Below, in pieces: positions 35,709 to 44,462 of a stretch of 62,372 nt of DNA. The notes beneath the pieces are model-generated. The model ran no database searches. It worked only from the letters and a program-made list of their open reading frames with translations, and was not told the origin of the DNA. The DNA is from Sediminispirochaeta bajacaliforniensis DSM 16054 (GTDB lineage Bacteria; Spirochaetota; Spirochaetia; DSM-16054; Sediminispirochaetaceae). The stretch lies in contig NZ_KB899429.1 of the NCBI RefSeq assembly GCF_000378205.1, positions 1 through 62,372 of the forward strand, written 5' to 3'. Within the stretch, counting starts at the first letter, position 1. Each line of letters begins with the position of its first letter. The translations under genes and the position numbers were made by a program.

Positions 35709-36410
35709 TTATCTTCGGCTGCGCTCATCGATAAGCAGATGATAGAGTTCCGCTTCCAGGGCAAGAAGCCGCGGATCATGGATGCTCCGTCGATCTCTAT
35801 CAACCGGGTTGTCAAAGCGACCGACAAGCTCGACAAGCGGTCCGTCAAGCACGAATATTCTATCACCCAGCACGAGAGCCTCCTGAATGTCATGGGTAAC
35901 AAAAATCGAGGTCCTTGGCTCCTGGCCCCATATATGCCGAAAGGCATTCACGAGTGAAAGCCTAAGGGCAAGGTCAAGCGCCTGAAAGGGCTCGTCCATG
36001 AGTAACATTGATGCATCGAAGGCAAAGGCCCTTGCCATGGCCACACGCTGCCGCATGCCGCCGGAGAGCTCTCCGGGGTAACGTGATACAGAGGAGCTCA
36101 GGCCCACAATCTCAAGAAATCGTCTCACCGCTCCTTCATCTTTATTCACAAGGCAGACATTTTCCAGAACCGTCATCCATGGCAATAAGCGCGGCTCCTG
36201 AAAAAGATAGCTTACGGCCTCTCCGGTATCCCTTCCGATACTACCGGCGGAGGGTCTCAACAGGCCGGCTATGAGATGCAGAAGCGTTGTTTTCCCACAA
36301 CCGGAAGGCCCGAGGATTGCGGTAATCTCCCCTTCCGGGAACTCTAATGAGAAGTGGCGAAACACCTCGATTCCGCTATCATAGGTAAAGGAAACGTTCC
36401 GCCATTCCAT
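35709..36410 (-). CDS. ABC transporter ATPase, NitT/TauT type
   Basis: A 233-residue ATPase: Walker A GPSGCGKTT near 34, Q-loop FQEPRLLPW, signature LSGGMRQR, Walker B SMLLMDEPF, and the switch His in FVTHDIQEA. The QEPRLLPW sequence is typical of ATPases of taurine, nitrate, sulfonate and similar uptake systems. Its ATG shares a base with the permease stop codon (TAATG), so the two are coupled. Confidence 0.9.
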   Translation of the reverse strand: MEWRNVSFTYDSGIEVFRHFSLEFPEGEITAILGPSGCGKTTLLHLIAGLLRPSAGSIGRDTGEAVSYLFQEPRLLPWMTVLENVCLVNKDEGAVRRFLEIVGLSSSVSRYPGELSGGMRQRVAMARAFAFDASMLLMDEPFQALDLALRLSLVNAFRHIWGQEPRTSIFVTHDIQEALVLGDRIFVLDGPLVELVGRFDNPVDRDRRSIHDPRLLALEAELYHLLIDERSRR

Positions 36411-37162
36411 TAGGAACTCCTTTTCCCAAAATGATCTGCCAGGGAAAGAAGTGCCTGAGAGAAGGCTGCTGAAAGCACCACAACGACAGTCCAGGCAAAA
36501 ACAGCTTCTGACTCAAGGCTGAGTTGAGCAAGTTGCATCTGAGCACCCACCCCCGATCGGGGAATGGTAAGGATCTCCCCTGCGACCACAACCTTCCAAC
36601 AAAGCCCGAGGGTTAAATGAGCAGCAGTAAGAATCGAGGGAACAAGCTGAGGAATGATGACTCGCCGCAGGCACTCTGCCGGAGGCACTCGAAAAATATG
36701 GGCCATCTCAACAAGCTTGTTATCGATTCCGAGGATCCCACGCTCGACAGCCCCAATGACCACGGGAAGGGCCATAAGGACCGCTGCAAACACAGGAACA
36801 ACCGTGGAAGGAAACCAGAGTATCGCAATAAGAATAACGGCCATCACCGGCACTGTTCGCATGGTGTGAACAAAGGGAGAAAGAAAGGCCCGAAAGGCGG
36901 AAGAAAGCCCCGAACCTACGCCGAGGAGAATTCCGACAATGAGGGAAAAGAGGAAGGAAACGGCAACCCGTTCTCCTGATGCCGCTATATGTCTAAAAAA
37001 CGTGCGCCTGTCCCCGATGGCGATAAGACGCCGAAGAACCGCCAGAGGAGTGGGGAGTATAATGTCGGCATTCACGATACTCGAAGCAGCCTCCCAGATA
37101 ATGAGAAGCAGCACAACGGATGCCGCTACGAGCACCATGGACTTTGCCGGTGAAATTTTCAT
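36410..37162 (-). CDS. ABC transporter permease, NitT/TauT type
   Basis: A 250-residue inner-membrane permease with about six helices. The coupling-helix region (EMAHIFRVPPAECLRRVIIPQLVPSILTAAHLTLGLCWKVVVAGE) matches SsuC/TauC/ThiX-like permeases. It partners the ATPase encoded just downstream and the binding protein just upstream. Confidence 0.9.
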   Translation of the reverse strand: MKISPAKSMVLVAASVVLLLIIWEAASSIVNADIILPTPLAVLRRLIAIGDRRTFFRHIAASGERVAVSFLFSLIVGILLGVGSGLSSAFRAFLSPFVHTMRTVPVMAVILIAILWFPSTVVPVFAAVLMALPVVIGAVERGILGIDNKLVEMAHIFRVPPAECLRRVIIPQLVPSILTAAHLTLGLCWKVVVAGEILTIPRSGVGAQMQLAQLSLESEAVFAWTVVVVLSAAFSQALLSLADHFGKRSS

Positions 37163-37195
37163 CTAACCGAACCTCGGTTCGTTTCTCTCCCCTTT

Positions 37196-38200
37196 CTACT
37201 GAAAATAGAATCCTTCGTCGGGAAGCTTTCCACCGATCGACGCGGGGTCAAAACCAAGCAGAACCCTGAGAAAATCTTCTACAAGCGGGCGGCTCTCGAC
37301 GGCAGGAAGGAAAACAAGGTTGCAGTTGGGAATTGCCGGGGCGGCAATTGCAGCAGGCATGATATCGAACTTTTCGATAAGGGCCGCGGCATCATCGGGA
37401 TTTGCCCTCACCCATTCGATGGAAGCCTTATATGCATCCAGAAACCTTCGAGCGACCTCCGGATGGCTGTCGATCAGCTTCGATGAAAGGACGACAACGG
37501 TAATGGGATAAGAACGCCCCGCTTCACCCCCATAAAGATCGTTCCAACTCTGCTGGAAATCGATCACAGAGGAAACAGCTGGAGCTTTATTTGAAACCAG
37601 GGTTGCAAAGGGCTCAGGGAGGACCCCGTACTCAACCTTCCCTCCAATAAGAGCCTGGGCAAGTTGGGGGGCAGCGGTGATCGAGTAATCGATATTCACC
37701 TCCTTTTCAACACCTGAACGGGAAAGAAAATAGCGAAGTAAGAAATCGGGCGTTGCTCCCTTGCCCACCGTGTATACGGTTTTTCCCTCGAGGTCGGCCC
37801 AGGAGGCAATGTCGGTATCCGAAGAGAGGAGTTGGAGAATTCCATAGCCGATTACTCCACCGAGGCGGTAACCGGTACCCGCGTTATAAAGTTTGGCAGC
37901 AAGGTTCGTGGGGAAAACGGCGATATCGACCTCCCCGGAGGAAACCCTCGCCACCATCTCCTGGGGAGTGGGAAGCACCTGAAATTCGACGCTGATTCCC
38001 GCTCCAAGCTCAGGAGGATCTTCCAAAAGGCGCACGGCCCCAAAGCCGCTGGATCCCTTATAGACGGCACCACGTATAACAAGGGATTCTTTCTTTTCCT
38101 TTGCCCCACTTCCGAAAAGCGGCAAAGCAGATGCCAGCAAAAATCCTGTCAGCAACAGGGAAAAAGCACGGAAACTACTCCATTGCTTCAAATTCTTCAT
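37196..38200 (-). CDS. Substrate-binding protein of the NitT/TauT ABC transporter
   Basis: A 334-residue periplasmic binding protein of the SsuA/THI5-NMT1-like fold. A signal peptide ends ASALPLFGSGAKEKKE. Spirochaetal relatives often have a lipobox Cys at this place; here Ser stands where Cys would be (codon agt, one base from tgt), so the protein may be soluble or lipidated differently. The body has SGEVDIAVFPTNLAAKLYNAG, WADLEGKTVYTVGKGATPDFLLRYFL and GGKVEYGVLPEPFATL. The ATG at 38200 has aaggg 9 bases upstream. It begins 23 bp after tyrS. The ligand is unknown. Confidence 0.85.
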   Translation of the reverse strand: MKNLKQWSSFRAFSLLLTGFLLASALPLFGSGAKEKKESLVIRGAVYKGSSGFGAVRLLEDPPELGAGISVEFQVLPTPQEMVARVSSGEVDIAVFPTNLAAKLYNAGTGYRLGGVIGYGILQLLSSDTDIASWADLEGKTVYTVGKGATPDFLLRYFLSRSGVEKEVNIDYSITAAPQLAQALIGGKVEYGVLPEPFATLVSNKAPAVSSVIDFQQSWNDLYGGEAGRSYPITVVVLSSKLIDSHPEVARRFLDAYKASIEWVRANPDDAAALIEKFDIMPAAIAAPAIPNCNLVFLPAVESRPLVEDFLRVLLGFDPASIGGKLPDEGFYFQ

Positions 38201-38223
38201 ATCAACTGTCCCTTCTTTTCTCA

Positions 38224-39459
38224 TCATTTCGCAATAACACGGAAAAAACGCTTCTTTCCTGCACGAAGCAAAAGCTCTCCGTCATCATCAAGTTGCTTAT
38301 TTGTAACGATTGCTTCAATATCATCGATTTTTACGTCATTAATAACCGCTCCCCCTTGCTGAACAAGCCTACGGGCTTCACTGCGCGAAGAACAGAGAGT
38401 TGTCATGGCGAAAAGTTCGAGAATACCAATCCCTTCTTCCAGATCCTCGTTCGGGAGCTCGATAAAAGGTATCGCCCCCCGATCTGAGGCCCCGCCGACA
38501 CTGAACGCGGACTTGGCAGCATCCCTGGCCTTATCGGCCTCATCTTTACCATGGATCAGTTTGGTCTGCTCATAGGCGAGGATCTCCTTGGCGCGATTCA
38601 GGTCGGAGCCCTCCAATCTGCCGAGCTTCCTTACCTCTTCTACAGGCAGGAAGGTAAAAAGCATGAGGAATTTCTCTACATCTGCATCGGCGATATTCCT
38701 CCAGTACTGGTAATACTCAAAGGGGGGAAAGAGATTCGGATCAAGGAAAACGGCGCCCTTTTCGGTTTTTCCCATTTTTTTGCCGTCGGAACGGGTAACA
38801 AGGGGAAAGGTAAGCCCGAAGACCTCATTCCCCGACATTCGGCGAATCAGTTCCACACCGGCGACAATATTACCCCACTGGTCGTCTCCTCCAATCTGGA
38901 AGAGACACTTCTCATCCCTATTAAGAACATAAAAATCATAGGACTGAAGGAGCTGATAGTTGAATTCGATAAAACTGAGCCCCGTTTCCAGGCGCTTTTT
39001 ATAGGATTCGAAGGTGAGCATCCTGTTCACCGAAAAATGCCGCCCGATATCGCGCAGAAATTCGATGTAATTCAAATTGGCAAGCCAATCGTAATTGTTC
39101 AGCAGCTTTGCTTTTCCATCGGAAAAATCGACGATCCTGCCGATCTGCTTTTTTATAGCCTCGGCATTCTTCTGTATTGTTTCAACCGACTGGATCTTCC
39201 GCATCTCGGTTTTACCCGAGGGATCTCCGATAAGAGCGGTCCCCCCACCCACGACAGCAAGGGGCTTGTGGCCTGCACGCTGAAGGTGGGCCATGGCAAA
39301 CAGAGGTACCATATGCCCCACATGGAGGCTGATACCGGTAGGGTCGACCCCAACGTAAAAGCTGTTCGGCCCGGAAGCGAGGGCCGTTTCCAGCCCCTTT
39401 TCATCGGTACATTGTTGGATAAATCCCCGTTCCCGCAGGACGGTCAAGGTATCGGCCAT
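38224..39459 (-). CDS. tyrS: Tyrosyl-tRNA synthetase
   Basis: A 411-residue class I synthetase. It has FYVGVDPTGISLHVGHMVPL (HIGH motif as HVGH), the tyrosine pocket segments NYQLLQSYDFY and QIGGDDQWGNIVAG, and the KMSKS loop as KKMGKTEKGAVFL. A C-terminal S4-like RNA-binding domain (SRSEARRLVQQGGAVINDVKI) is present. It starts 1 bp after glyQS. Confidence 0.95.
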   Translation of the reverse strand: MADTLTVLRERGFIQQCTDEKGLETALASGPNSFYVGVDPTGISLHVGHMVPLFAMAHLQRAGHKPLAVVGGGTALIGDPSGKTEMRKIQSVETIQKNAEAIKKQIGRIVDFSDGKAKLLNNYDWLANLNYIEFLRDIGRHFSVNRMLTFESYKKRLETGLSFIEFNYQLLQSYDFYVLNRDEKCLFQIGGDDQWGNIVAGVELIRRMSGNEVFGLTFPLVTRSDGKKMGKTEKGAVFLDPNLFPPFEYYQYWRNIADADVEKFLMLFTFLPVEEVRKLGRLEGSDLNRAKEILAYEQTKLIHGKDEADKARDAAKSAFSVGGASDRGAIPFIELPNEDLEEGIGILELFAMTTLCSSRSEARRLVQQGGAVINDVKIDDIEAIVTNKQLDDDGELLLRAGKKRFFRVIAK

Positions 39460-39460
39460 C

Positions 39461-40792
39461 TCACACTCTCCTGTAGTTCTTAATCTCTACCCTTATTCGG
39501 GAGGTCAATTCATCGATGGGAACCCGAACCTGCTCCATGGAATCCCTGAAACGCAACGTGACGGTCTTGTCCTCTTTCGTGTCATAGTCGATGGTAACGC
39601 AAAAGGGTGTTCCGATCTCGTCCATGCGGCGATAACGACGGCCGATGGCGCCGGATTGATCGTAAAAAACGGCGAACTCCTCACGAAGATCAGAAGCGAC
39701 CCCCTGGGCGATTTCCGCGATGCCATCCTTCTTTACCAAGGGGAGCACGGCAACGGTGACAGGAGCGAGCGAGGGATGGAAATGAAGCACGGTTCTCACA
39801 TCGCCGCCTTCCAACTCCTCTTCTTCATAGGCATCGGAAAGAACCATAAGAACCGAACGGGTAAGCCCTGCCGAGGTCTCTATCACATAGGGTATATAGC
39901 GGGACTTATCATCATCAAGATAGGTGAGATCCTTGCCGCTGTATTCCGCATGACGGCTCAGGTCAAAGTCGGTACGGGAATGGATACCCTCAAGTTCCTG
40001 CCAGCCCATAGGAAACTCATATTCAATGTCAAAGGCATCTTTTGCGTAGTGAGCAAGTTCGTTTTCGCCGTGACGGTGGAAACGGAGCTTCTCTTTTCGT
40101 ATTCCGAGCTTATCGTAATAGGAAATACGTTCGTTTTTCCAAAACTCGAACCATTTGTCATCCTCTCCCGGCTTTACAAAGAACTGCATTTCCATCTGCT
40201 CGAACTCACAGGTTCGGAAGATGAAATTCTTCGTAGTCACCTCGTTGCGAAAGGCCTTTCCGACCTGGGCAATGCCGAAGGGGATCTTCACCCGGCTGGT
40301 CTGAACGACATTACGGAAATTGACGAATATTCCCTGGGCGGTCTCGGGACGCAAATACACGATGCTGCTGTCGTCCTTGACAGGGCCGATATGGGTTGCG
40401 AACATCAGATTGAAATCCCTGGGCTCGGTAAAGGTTCCCGAGTTGCCACAAACGGGGCAGGGAGCCTCAAGATTGATCTGATCGGCCCGAAAGCGGCTCT
40501 TACACTGCTTACAATCCACCAGGGGATCGGAAAAGTTATCGATGTGCCCCGAGGCCTCCCAAACCCTGGGATGCATCATGATAGCGGCATCGAGGCCGAC
40601 GATATTATCATGAAGCTGGGTCATCTCCCTCCACCAATAATCTTTGACGCGGTTCTTCAGTTCAACACCAAGAGGACCGTAGTCCCAGGCCCCGGAAAGT
40701 CCTCCGTATATCTCACTGGACTGATACACAAAGCCTCTTCTTTTGCAGAGCGAAACCAGTTTTTCCATGCTTACTTCACGATTCTCAGCCAT
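39461..40792 (-). CDS. Glycyl-tRNA synthetase, dimeric (alpha2) type
   Basis: A 443-residue class II synthetase of the single-chain type found in Gram-positives, archaea and spirochaetes, not the alpha2beta2 type. Recognised by [22 protein letters not shown], two Cys pairs (CKQC and CPVC) inserted after motif 1, [14 protein letters not shown] (motif 2 region), and [18 protein letters not shown] (motif 3). The C-terminal anticodon domain begins about residue 340 ([16 protein letters not shown]). It lies between gltX (9 bp) and tyrS (1 bp) in one operon. Confidence 0.94.
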   Translation of the reverse strand: MAENREVSMEKLVSLCKRRGFVYQSSEIYGGLSGAWDYGPLGVELKNRVKDYWWREMTQLHDNIVGLDAAIMMHPRVWEASGHIDNFSDPLVDCKQCKSRFRADQINLEAPCPVCGNSGTFTEPRDFNLMFATHIGPVKDDSSIVYLRPETAQGIFVNFRNVVQTSRVKIPFGIAQVGKAFRNEVTTKNFIFRTCEFEQMEMQFFVKPGEDDKWFEFWKNERISYYDKLGIRKEKLRFHRHGENELAHYAKDAFDIEYEFPMGWQELEGIHSRTDFDLSRHAEYSGKDLTYLDDDKSRYIPYVIETSAGLTRSVLMVLSDAYEEEELEGGDVRTVLHFHPSLAPVTVAVLPLVKKDGIAEIAQGVASDLREEFAVFYDQSGAIGRRYRRMDEIGTPFCVTIDYDTKEDKTVTLRFRDSMEQVRVPIDELTSRIRVEIKNYRRV

Positions 40793-40801
40793 CAGTCAAC
40801 C

Positions 40802-42271
40802 TCACTTCTTGAGCAATTCTATTCCCCGGTCGATACGATCCAGGGCTTTGTCTATTCCAATCAGTCGAATGGAGCCGAAAAGAGGCGGAGAAACGGTGCT
40901 GCCGGTAATGGCGACACGAAGAGGAGAGAGCATTTGTCCCAACTTGAAACCCAACTCCTCGGATTTTTCTCTGAACATCTCTTCGACGGCATCGTCGTCG
41001 GCCCTTTTCATGGCCTCGATAATTGTTCTACCCGCTTCCATTGCAATGATGGTAGATGCGGCATCCATTTTTTTCGCAATAAGCTCTTCCGCCGTATAGC
41101 CGGAAGGTTCCTCAAAGGCAAATCGGCAGATCTCACCGGCATCGGGAATGAACTTCATCCGTTCCTTTACCAGAGGAACCATCTGCTTCACAAGCTCCAC
41201 TTGAGATGCTTCCGGGGGATCGGAAACCAAACCCGCTTTCTCAAGGAAAGGAAGCATACGTTCGACCAGCTTGGTATCATTCATCCGGCGGATATACTGC
41301 CCGTTGAACCACTCAAGCTTCCGGTAATCAAAAACCCCCGGCGCCTTGTTGATTTTTTCCAGGCTGAAGAGCTTCTCCAGTTCTTCTTTTGTGAAGAACT
41401 CCCGCTCGCCGTCGTAGCTCCAGCCGATAAGACTCACGTAATTGATCAGGGCCTCCGGCAAATAACCGGCCTTTCGGAATTCCCGCACAGCGGTGGCACC
41501 GTGGCGCTTCGATAACTTTTGTCCATCCTTACCCATAACCATGGGAAGATGACAATAGACCGGCGGCTCCCAACCGAAAGCCCGATAAAGCAGCACATGA
41601 AGCGCTCCGGAAGGAATCCACTCCTGTGCGCGCAGGATATGGGTAATCTTCATGAGATGGTCGTCAACCACATTCGCAAGGTGATACGTGGGAAAACCGT
41701 CGCTCTTGAGAATCACAGGATCAGGCGGTATGTCGCGGTTTTTTCTGGTCACCGTACCCAGCAGGACATCATCAAACGAGGTTTTCCCTTCTGCGGGGAC
41801 CTTAAAGCGGACGACAGGATGCTCTCCCGCAGCAATCCGCTGTTTCGCCTCCTCGAAAGGAATCGAACGACAATGACCATCATAGCCCACGCGGGAGGCC
41901 TTGTTCTTCTGCTGCTCCTGCCGAAGTGTTTCAAGCCGTTCGGAACTGCAAAAACAGTAATAGGCATGTCCACTTTCGATCAGCTTCTTGGTATATTCCT
42001 GGTAGAGCTCATGGCGTTCGGATTGAATATAAGGGCCGTAATCGCCACCCTTTTTCGGTCCCTCATCCCACTCTATTCCCAGCCAGCGGAGGGTCTCGAA
42101 GAGATCCTCCAAGGCCTCATCATGATACCGTTCACGATCGGTATCCTCGATTCTGAGGATAAAGGATCCACCGCTGGATCGGGCAAAAAAATAATTAAAC
42201 AGGGCGGTTCTGATTCCCCCGATATGCTGGAGCCCGGTCGGAGACGGGGCATAACGTACGCGTACACTCAT
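40802..42271 (-). CDS. gltX: Glutamyl-tRNA synthetase
   Basis: A 489-residue class I synthetase. APSPTGLQHIGGIRTALFNY holds the HIGH motif, RIEDTDRERY the glutamate pocket, and DGQKLSKRHGAT the KMSKS motif. The C-terminal anticodon-binding domain is bacterial. Charging specificity (discriminating or not) cannot be told by eye. It is the first gene of the gltX-glyQS-tyrS operon, with a good promoter upstream (42302-42331). Confidence 0.95.
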   Translation of the reverse strand: MSVRVRYAPSPTGLQHIGGIRTALFNYFFARSSGGSFILRIEDTDRERYHDEALEDLFETLRWLGIEWDEGPKKGGDYGPYIQSERHELYQEYTKKLIESGHAYYCFCSSERLETLRQEQQKNKASRVGYDGHCRSIPFEEAKQRIAAGEHPVVRFKVPAEGKTSFDDVLLGTVTRKNRDIPPDPVILKSDGFPTYHLANVVDDHLMKITHILRAQEWIPSGALHVLLYRAFGWEPPVYCHLPMVMGKDGQKLSKRHGATAVREFRKAGYLPEALINYVSLIGWSYDGEREFFTKEELEKLFSLEKINKAPGVFDYRKLEWFNGQYIRRMNDTKLVERMLPFLEKAGLVSDPPEASQVELVKQMVPLVKERMKFIPDAGEICRFAFEEPSGYTAEELIAKKMDAASTIIAMEAGRTIIEAMKRADDDAVEEMFREKSEELGFKLGQMLSPLRVAITGSTVSPPLFGSIRLIGIDKALDRIDRGIELLKK

Positions 42272-42301
42272 AGTTGCCTTTCCTTTTGAAAGATATTTGC
42301 T

Positions 42302-42331
42302 ATTATATCGATCACGTCAAGGAAGGGTCAA
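42302..42331 (-). promoter_or_regulatory. Promoter of the gltX-glyQS-tyrS operon
   Basis: The minus strand reads ttgacc (42331-42326), an 18-base spacer and a perfect tataat (42307-42302). The leader to the gltX ATG at 42271 would be only about 25 bases, too short for a T-box riboswitch. Confidence 0.7.
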
Positions 42332-42350
42332 CCAAAGGGAAGGCTGACAG

Positions 42351-43178
42351 TCAGGCCTCTTTCTCGATCTCCTGCTTCGAAGGGTAAAGCCAGTTGAGAG
42401 CATCCTCGGTCAACTTTGCAAGGATGACCGGCACGACCTGTTCCCTGCTTCGCTGGATCTCCTTTTCAAGGGCCGGTCTGGAGTAGCGTTTTTTCATTTC
42501 GGCACTTTCGGCGGAGACCAGCGAGGCAACATCATCCTGTTCGACGGTAAAAGGGGCAAGGGAGTAGAGAAGAAGGAGCCGCACCGTCGGGCCGACGTAA
42601 CCGGAATGAATCATCGATACGAAGTGCCCCATAGCCTCCTCGCGGCGCACCTGCATCAGAAGTGAAAAACCGTACAGGAAATTGATCCATTCCTTATCTT
42701 TCCTCGTTTCATCCCGATGAGGACCGAAAAAGAACTCCAAGCCCTCGGCATCGGTCCGCAGCAGCCGTGGAATACCCAATGAAAGCAAAAAGCGGGAATG
42801 CAGCCTGGGATAGTGTTCCCGGAGATGGCTCTCCAGGCGATCGATCCCCTGCATGTTATTCTTCAAAAGATAGGCGTTGATGAGTATTCGTATCTTTTGA
42901 CCGGATATCCGTCCCCTTTGGTAAAGACGATCCTCAAGATAGGCGATGACCCCATCCCAGTTTTCGTCTTCAAGGTTTCGAAAAAGCCTCCAGTTCAAAA
43001 GAAAGTAGGAATCGATACCGCCTATGATAAGAAAAAAGATGATGGGAAGATACCAGCTGTCGCGCCAAAAGATTGCGGCATATTCATGACCGAGCATAAA
43101 CAAGGGCATAAAAAAGACAACAAAAAACGATAACACGATGACAAGATTGAAAAACAGAAAAATTATCTTAAACTTCAC
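42351..43178 (-). CDS. Membrane-anchored protein of unknown function
   Basis: A 275-residue protein. Two membrane helices are at the N-terminus (IIFLFFNLVIVLSFFVVFFMPLF and LPIIFFLIIGGIDSYFLL), and the rest is soluble helical sequence on the cytoplasmic side, with TPR-like stretches (WDGVIAYLEDRLYQRG, RILINAYLLKNNMQGIDRLESHLREHYP). I do not recognise it. It ends about 80 bp upstream of the gltX start, on the same strand, and is divergent from the HD-GYP gene. Confidence 0.7.
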   Translation of the reverse strand: MKFKIIFLFFNLVIVLSFFVVFFMPLFMLGHEYAAIFWRDSWYLPIIFFLIIGGIDSYFLLNWRLFRNLEDENWDGVIAYLEDRLYQRGRISGQKIRILINAYLLKNNMQGIDRLESHLREHYPRLHSRFLLSLGIPRLLRTDAEGLEFFFGPHRDETRKDKEWINFLYGFSLLMQVRREEAMGHFVSMIHSGYVGPTVRLLLLYSLAPFTVEQDDVASLVSAESAEMKKRYSRPALEKEIQRSREQVVPVILAKLTEDALNWLYPSKQEIEKEA

Positions 43179-43247
43179 CCCAAAATGCTCCTATAATAAT
43201 AAGAGAAAGTGTAATCTATCCTGGAAGGGGGGTCAACGGCGTCGTTC

Positions 43248-44405
43248 ATGAAAAGTATTTCAACCAGTAGCCTTGAACCGCAGATTTATATTAATGCGCC
43301 TCTGTTTCTAGACGAGGGCTATGTGCTTCTCACCCCGGATATTCCCGTTACCCGACGACTGATCGAACGGCTGGAATCATGGTATTTCGAAACGGTTTAT
43401 AGTGACGGAATGCCGGTCGATGCTCCACCGGCTGACGGGACGGGAAAGGTCGGGGTCCTCGATGCAACCATGAAAGAGAGCGAGGCTCTCCAGAATGCCG
43501 TCGATTTCATTACCGAAGAAACCGGGAAACTTGCAAAGGTCTATACCTCCTTTCTCGAACATAATGTACTATCGATAAATGAACTTTCAGACATCGTCAA
43601 AGAGATCATTGCAAAGCTCAAGGAAGAGAGCCGTTATCTTCTTGCCCTTCCCGACAGTGAAGAAGAGGATCAGAACTTTATTGTTACCCATTCGGTAAAG
43701 ACAGCCGTAGTGGCCTTGGCTCTGTCGCTTTTTCTCAATATTCCTCCTCATAAACAGATCGAGATAGGCCTTGCGGCCCTGCTTCACGAAATCGGGATGA
43801 TTCGGATTCCGCCCCAGATCTACAAACACAACAGAAAGCTGACCCCGAAGGAGCGACAAACCATCATCACCCATCCCGTCATCAGCTTCAAGATTCTCAA
43901 AGAGGCGGGATTCCCCAATCCTGTTGTTCTGGCAGTCCTGGAGCACCACGAATATATCGACGGAACAGGTTACCCGAGAAAACTTCGTGGAGATCAGATT
44001 TCCTTGTACGGTAAAATCATAGGCGTTGCATCCTCCTATGCCGCAGCGGTTTCGAAACGGCCGTTTCGGGAAGGAAGAGACGGCCATTCCGGAATCATGG
44101 ATCTGGTAAAGGAGATGGGGCGACGTTACGACGATACAATCCTCAGGGCCCTGGTTCTGACACTTTCGGTCTATCCCGTAGGGACCTATGTGCTTCTTAC
44201 CAACAAGGTCAAGGCCCTTGTCGTCAAGACCGATCAGAAGCGACCTAAGGAGCCGACGGTCCGCCTTTTGGTTAATGAAAACAACACGCTCTATCCGGAG
44301 CAGCCCGTGGTACAGATTCGGGAAGATAATGAGGTAAAGATTGCCCGTCCGCTTTCCCGAAGTGAGATCGAAGAGTTGAAAAAACAGTTACCCCTGCGCC
44401 ATTAG
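43248..44405 (+). CDS. HD-GYP-type protein with HE in place of HD
   Basis: A 385-residue protein with an HD-GYP-like phosphodiesterase domain at about residues 140-320. The first metal His is in IVTHSVKTA, the HD pair reads LLHEIGMIRIP (His180-Glu181, where active enzymes have HDIGK), HHEYIDGTGYP contains the GYP motif (241-243), and further ligands are near YPVGTYV. HD-GYP proteins break down cyclic di-GMP. Glu for Asp and Met for Lys in the core suggest reduced or altered activity. N-terminal residues 1-130 and the C-terminal ~60 residues are not recognised. A signalling role is inferred. Confidence 0.8.
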   Translation: MKSISTSSLEPQIYINAPLFLDEGYVLLTPDIPVTRRLIERLESWYFETVYSDGMPVDAPPADGTGKVGVLDATMKESEALQNAVDFITEETGKLAKVYTSFLEHNVLSINELSDIVKEIIAKLKEESRYLLALPDSEEEDQNFIVTHSVKTAVVALALSLFLNIPPHKQIEIGLAALLHEIGMIRIPPQIYKHNRKLTPKERQTIITHPVISFKILKEAGFPNPVVLAVLEHHEYIDGTGYPRKLRGDQISLYGKIIGVASSYAAAVSKRPFREGRDGHSGIMDLVKEMGRRYDDTILRALVLTLSVYPVGTYVLLTNKVKALVVKTDQKRPKEPTVRLLVNENNTLYPEQPVVQIREDNEVKIARPLSRSEIEELKKQLPLRH

Positions 44406-44462
44406 GGATATCATTTTGTTGACAGAGCAAGGCCTTTCGGTTAGCCTTTCACCACTTTCGTC

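Noticed and set aside
39656-41515. Long plus-strand reading frame opposite glyQS and gltX
   Set aside because: It is antisense to two certain genes and its translation shows no family motif; a shadow of codon bias.
42272-42331. T-box leader for gltX
   Set aside because: The predicted leader is about 25 bases, too short.
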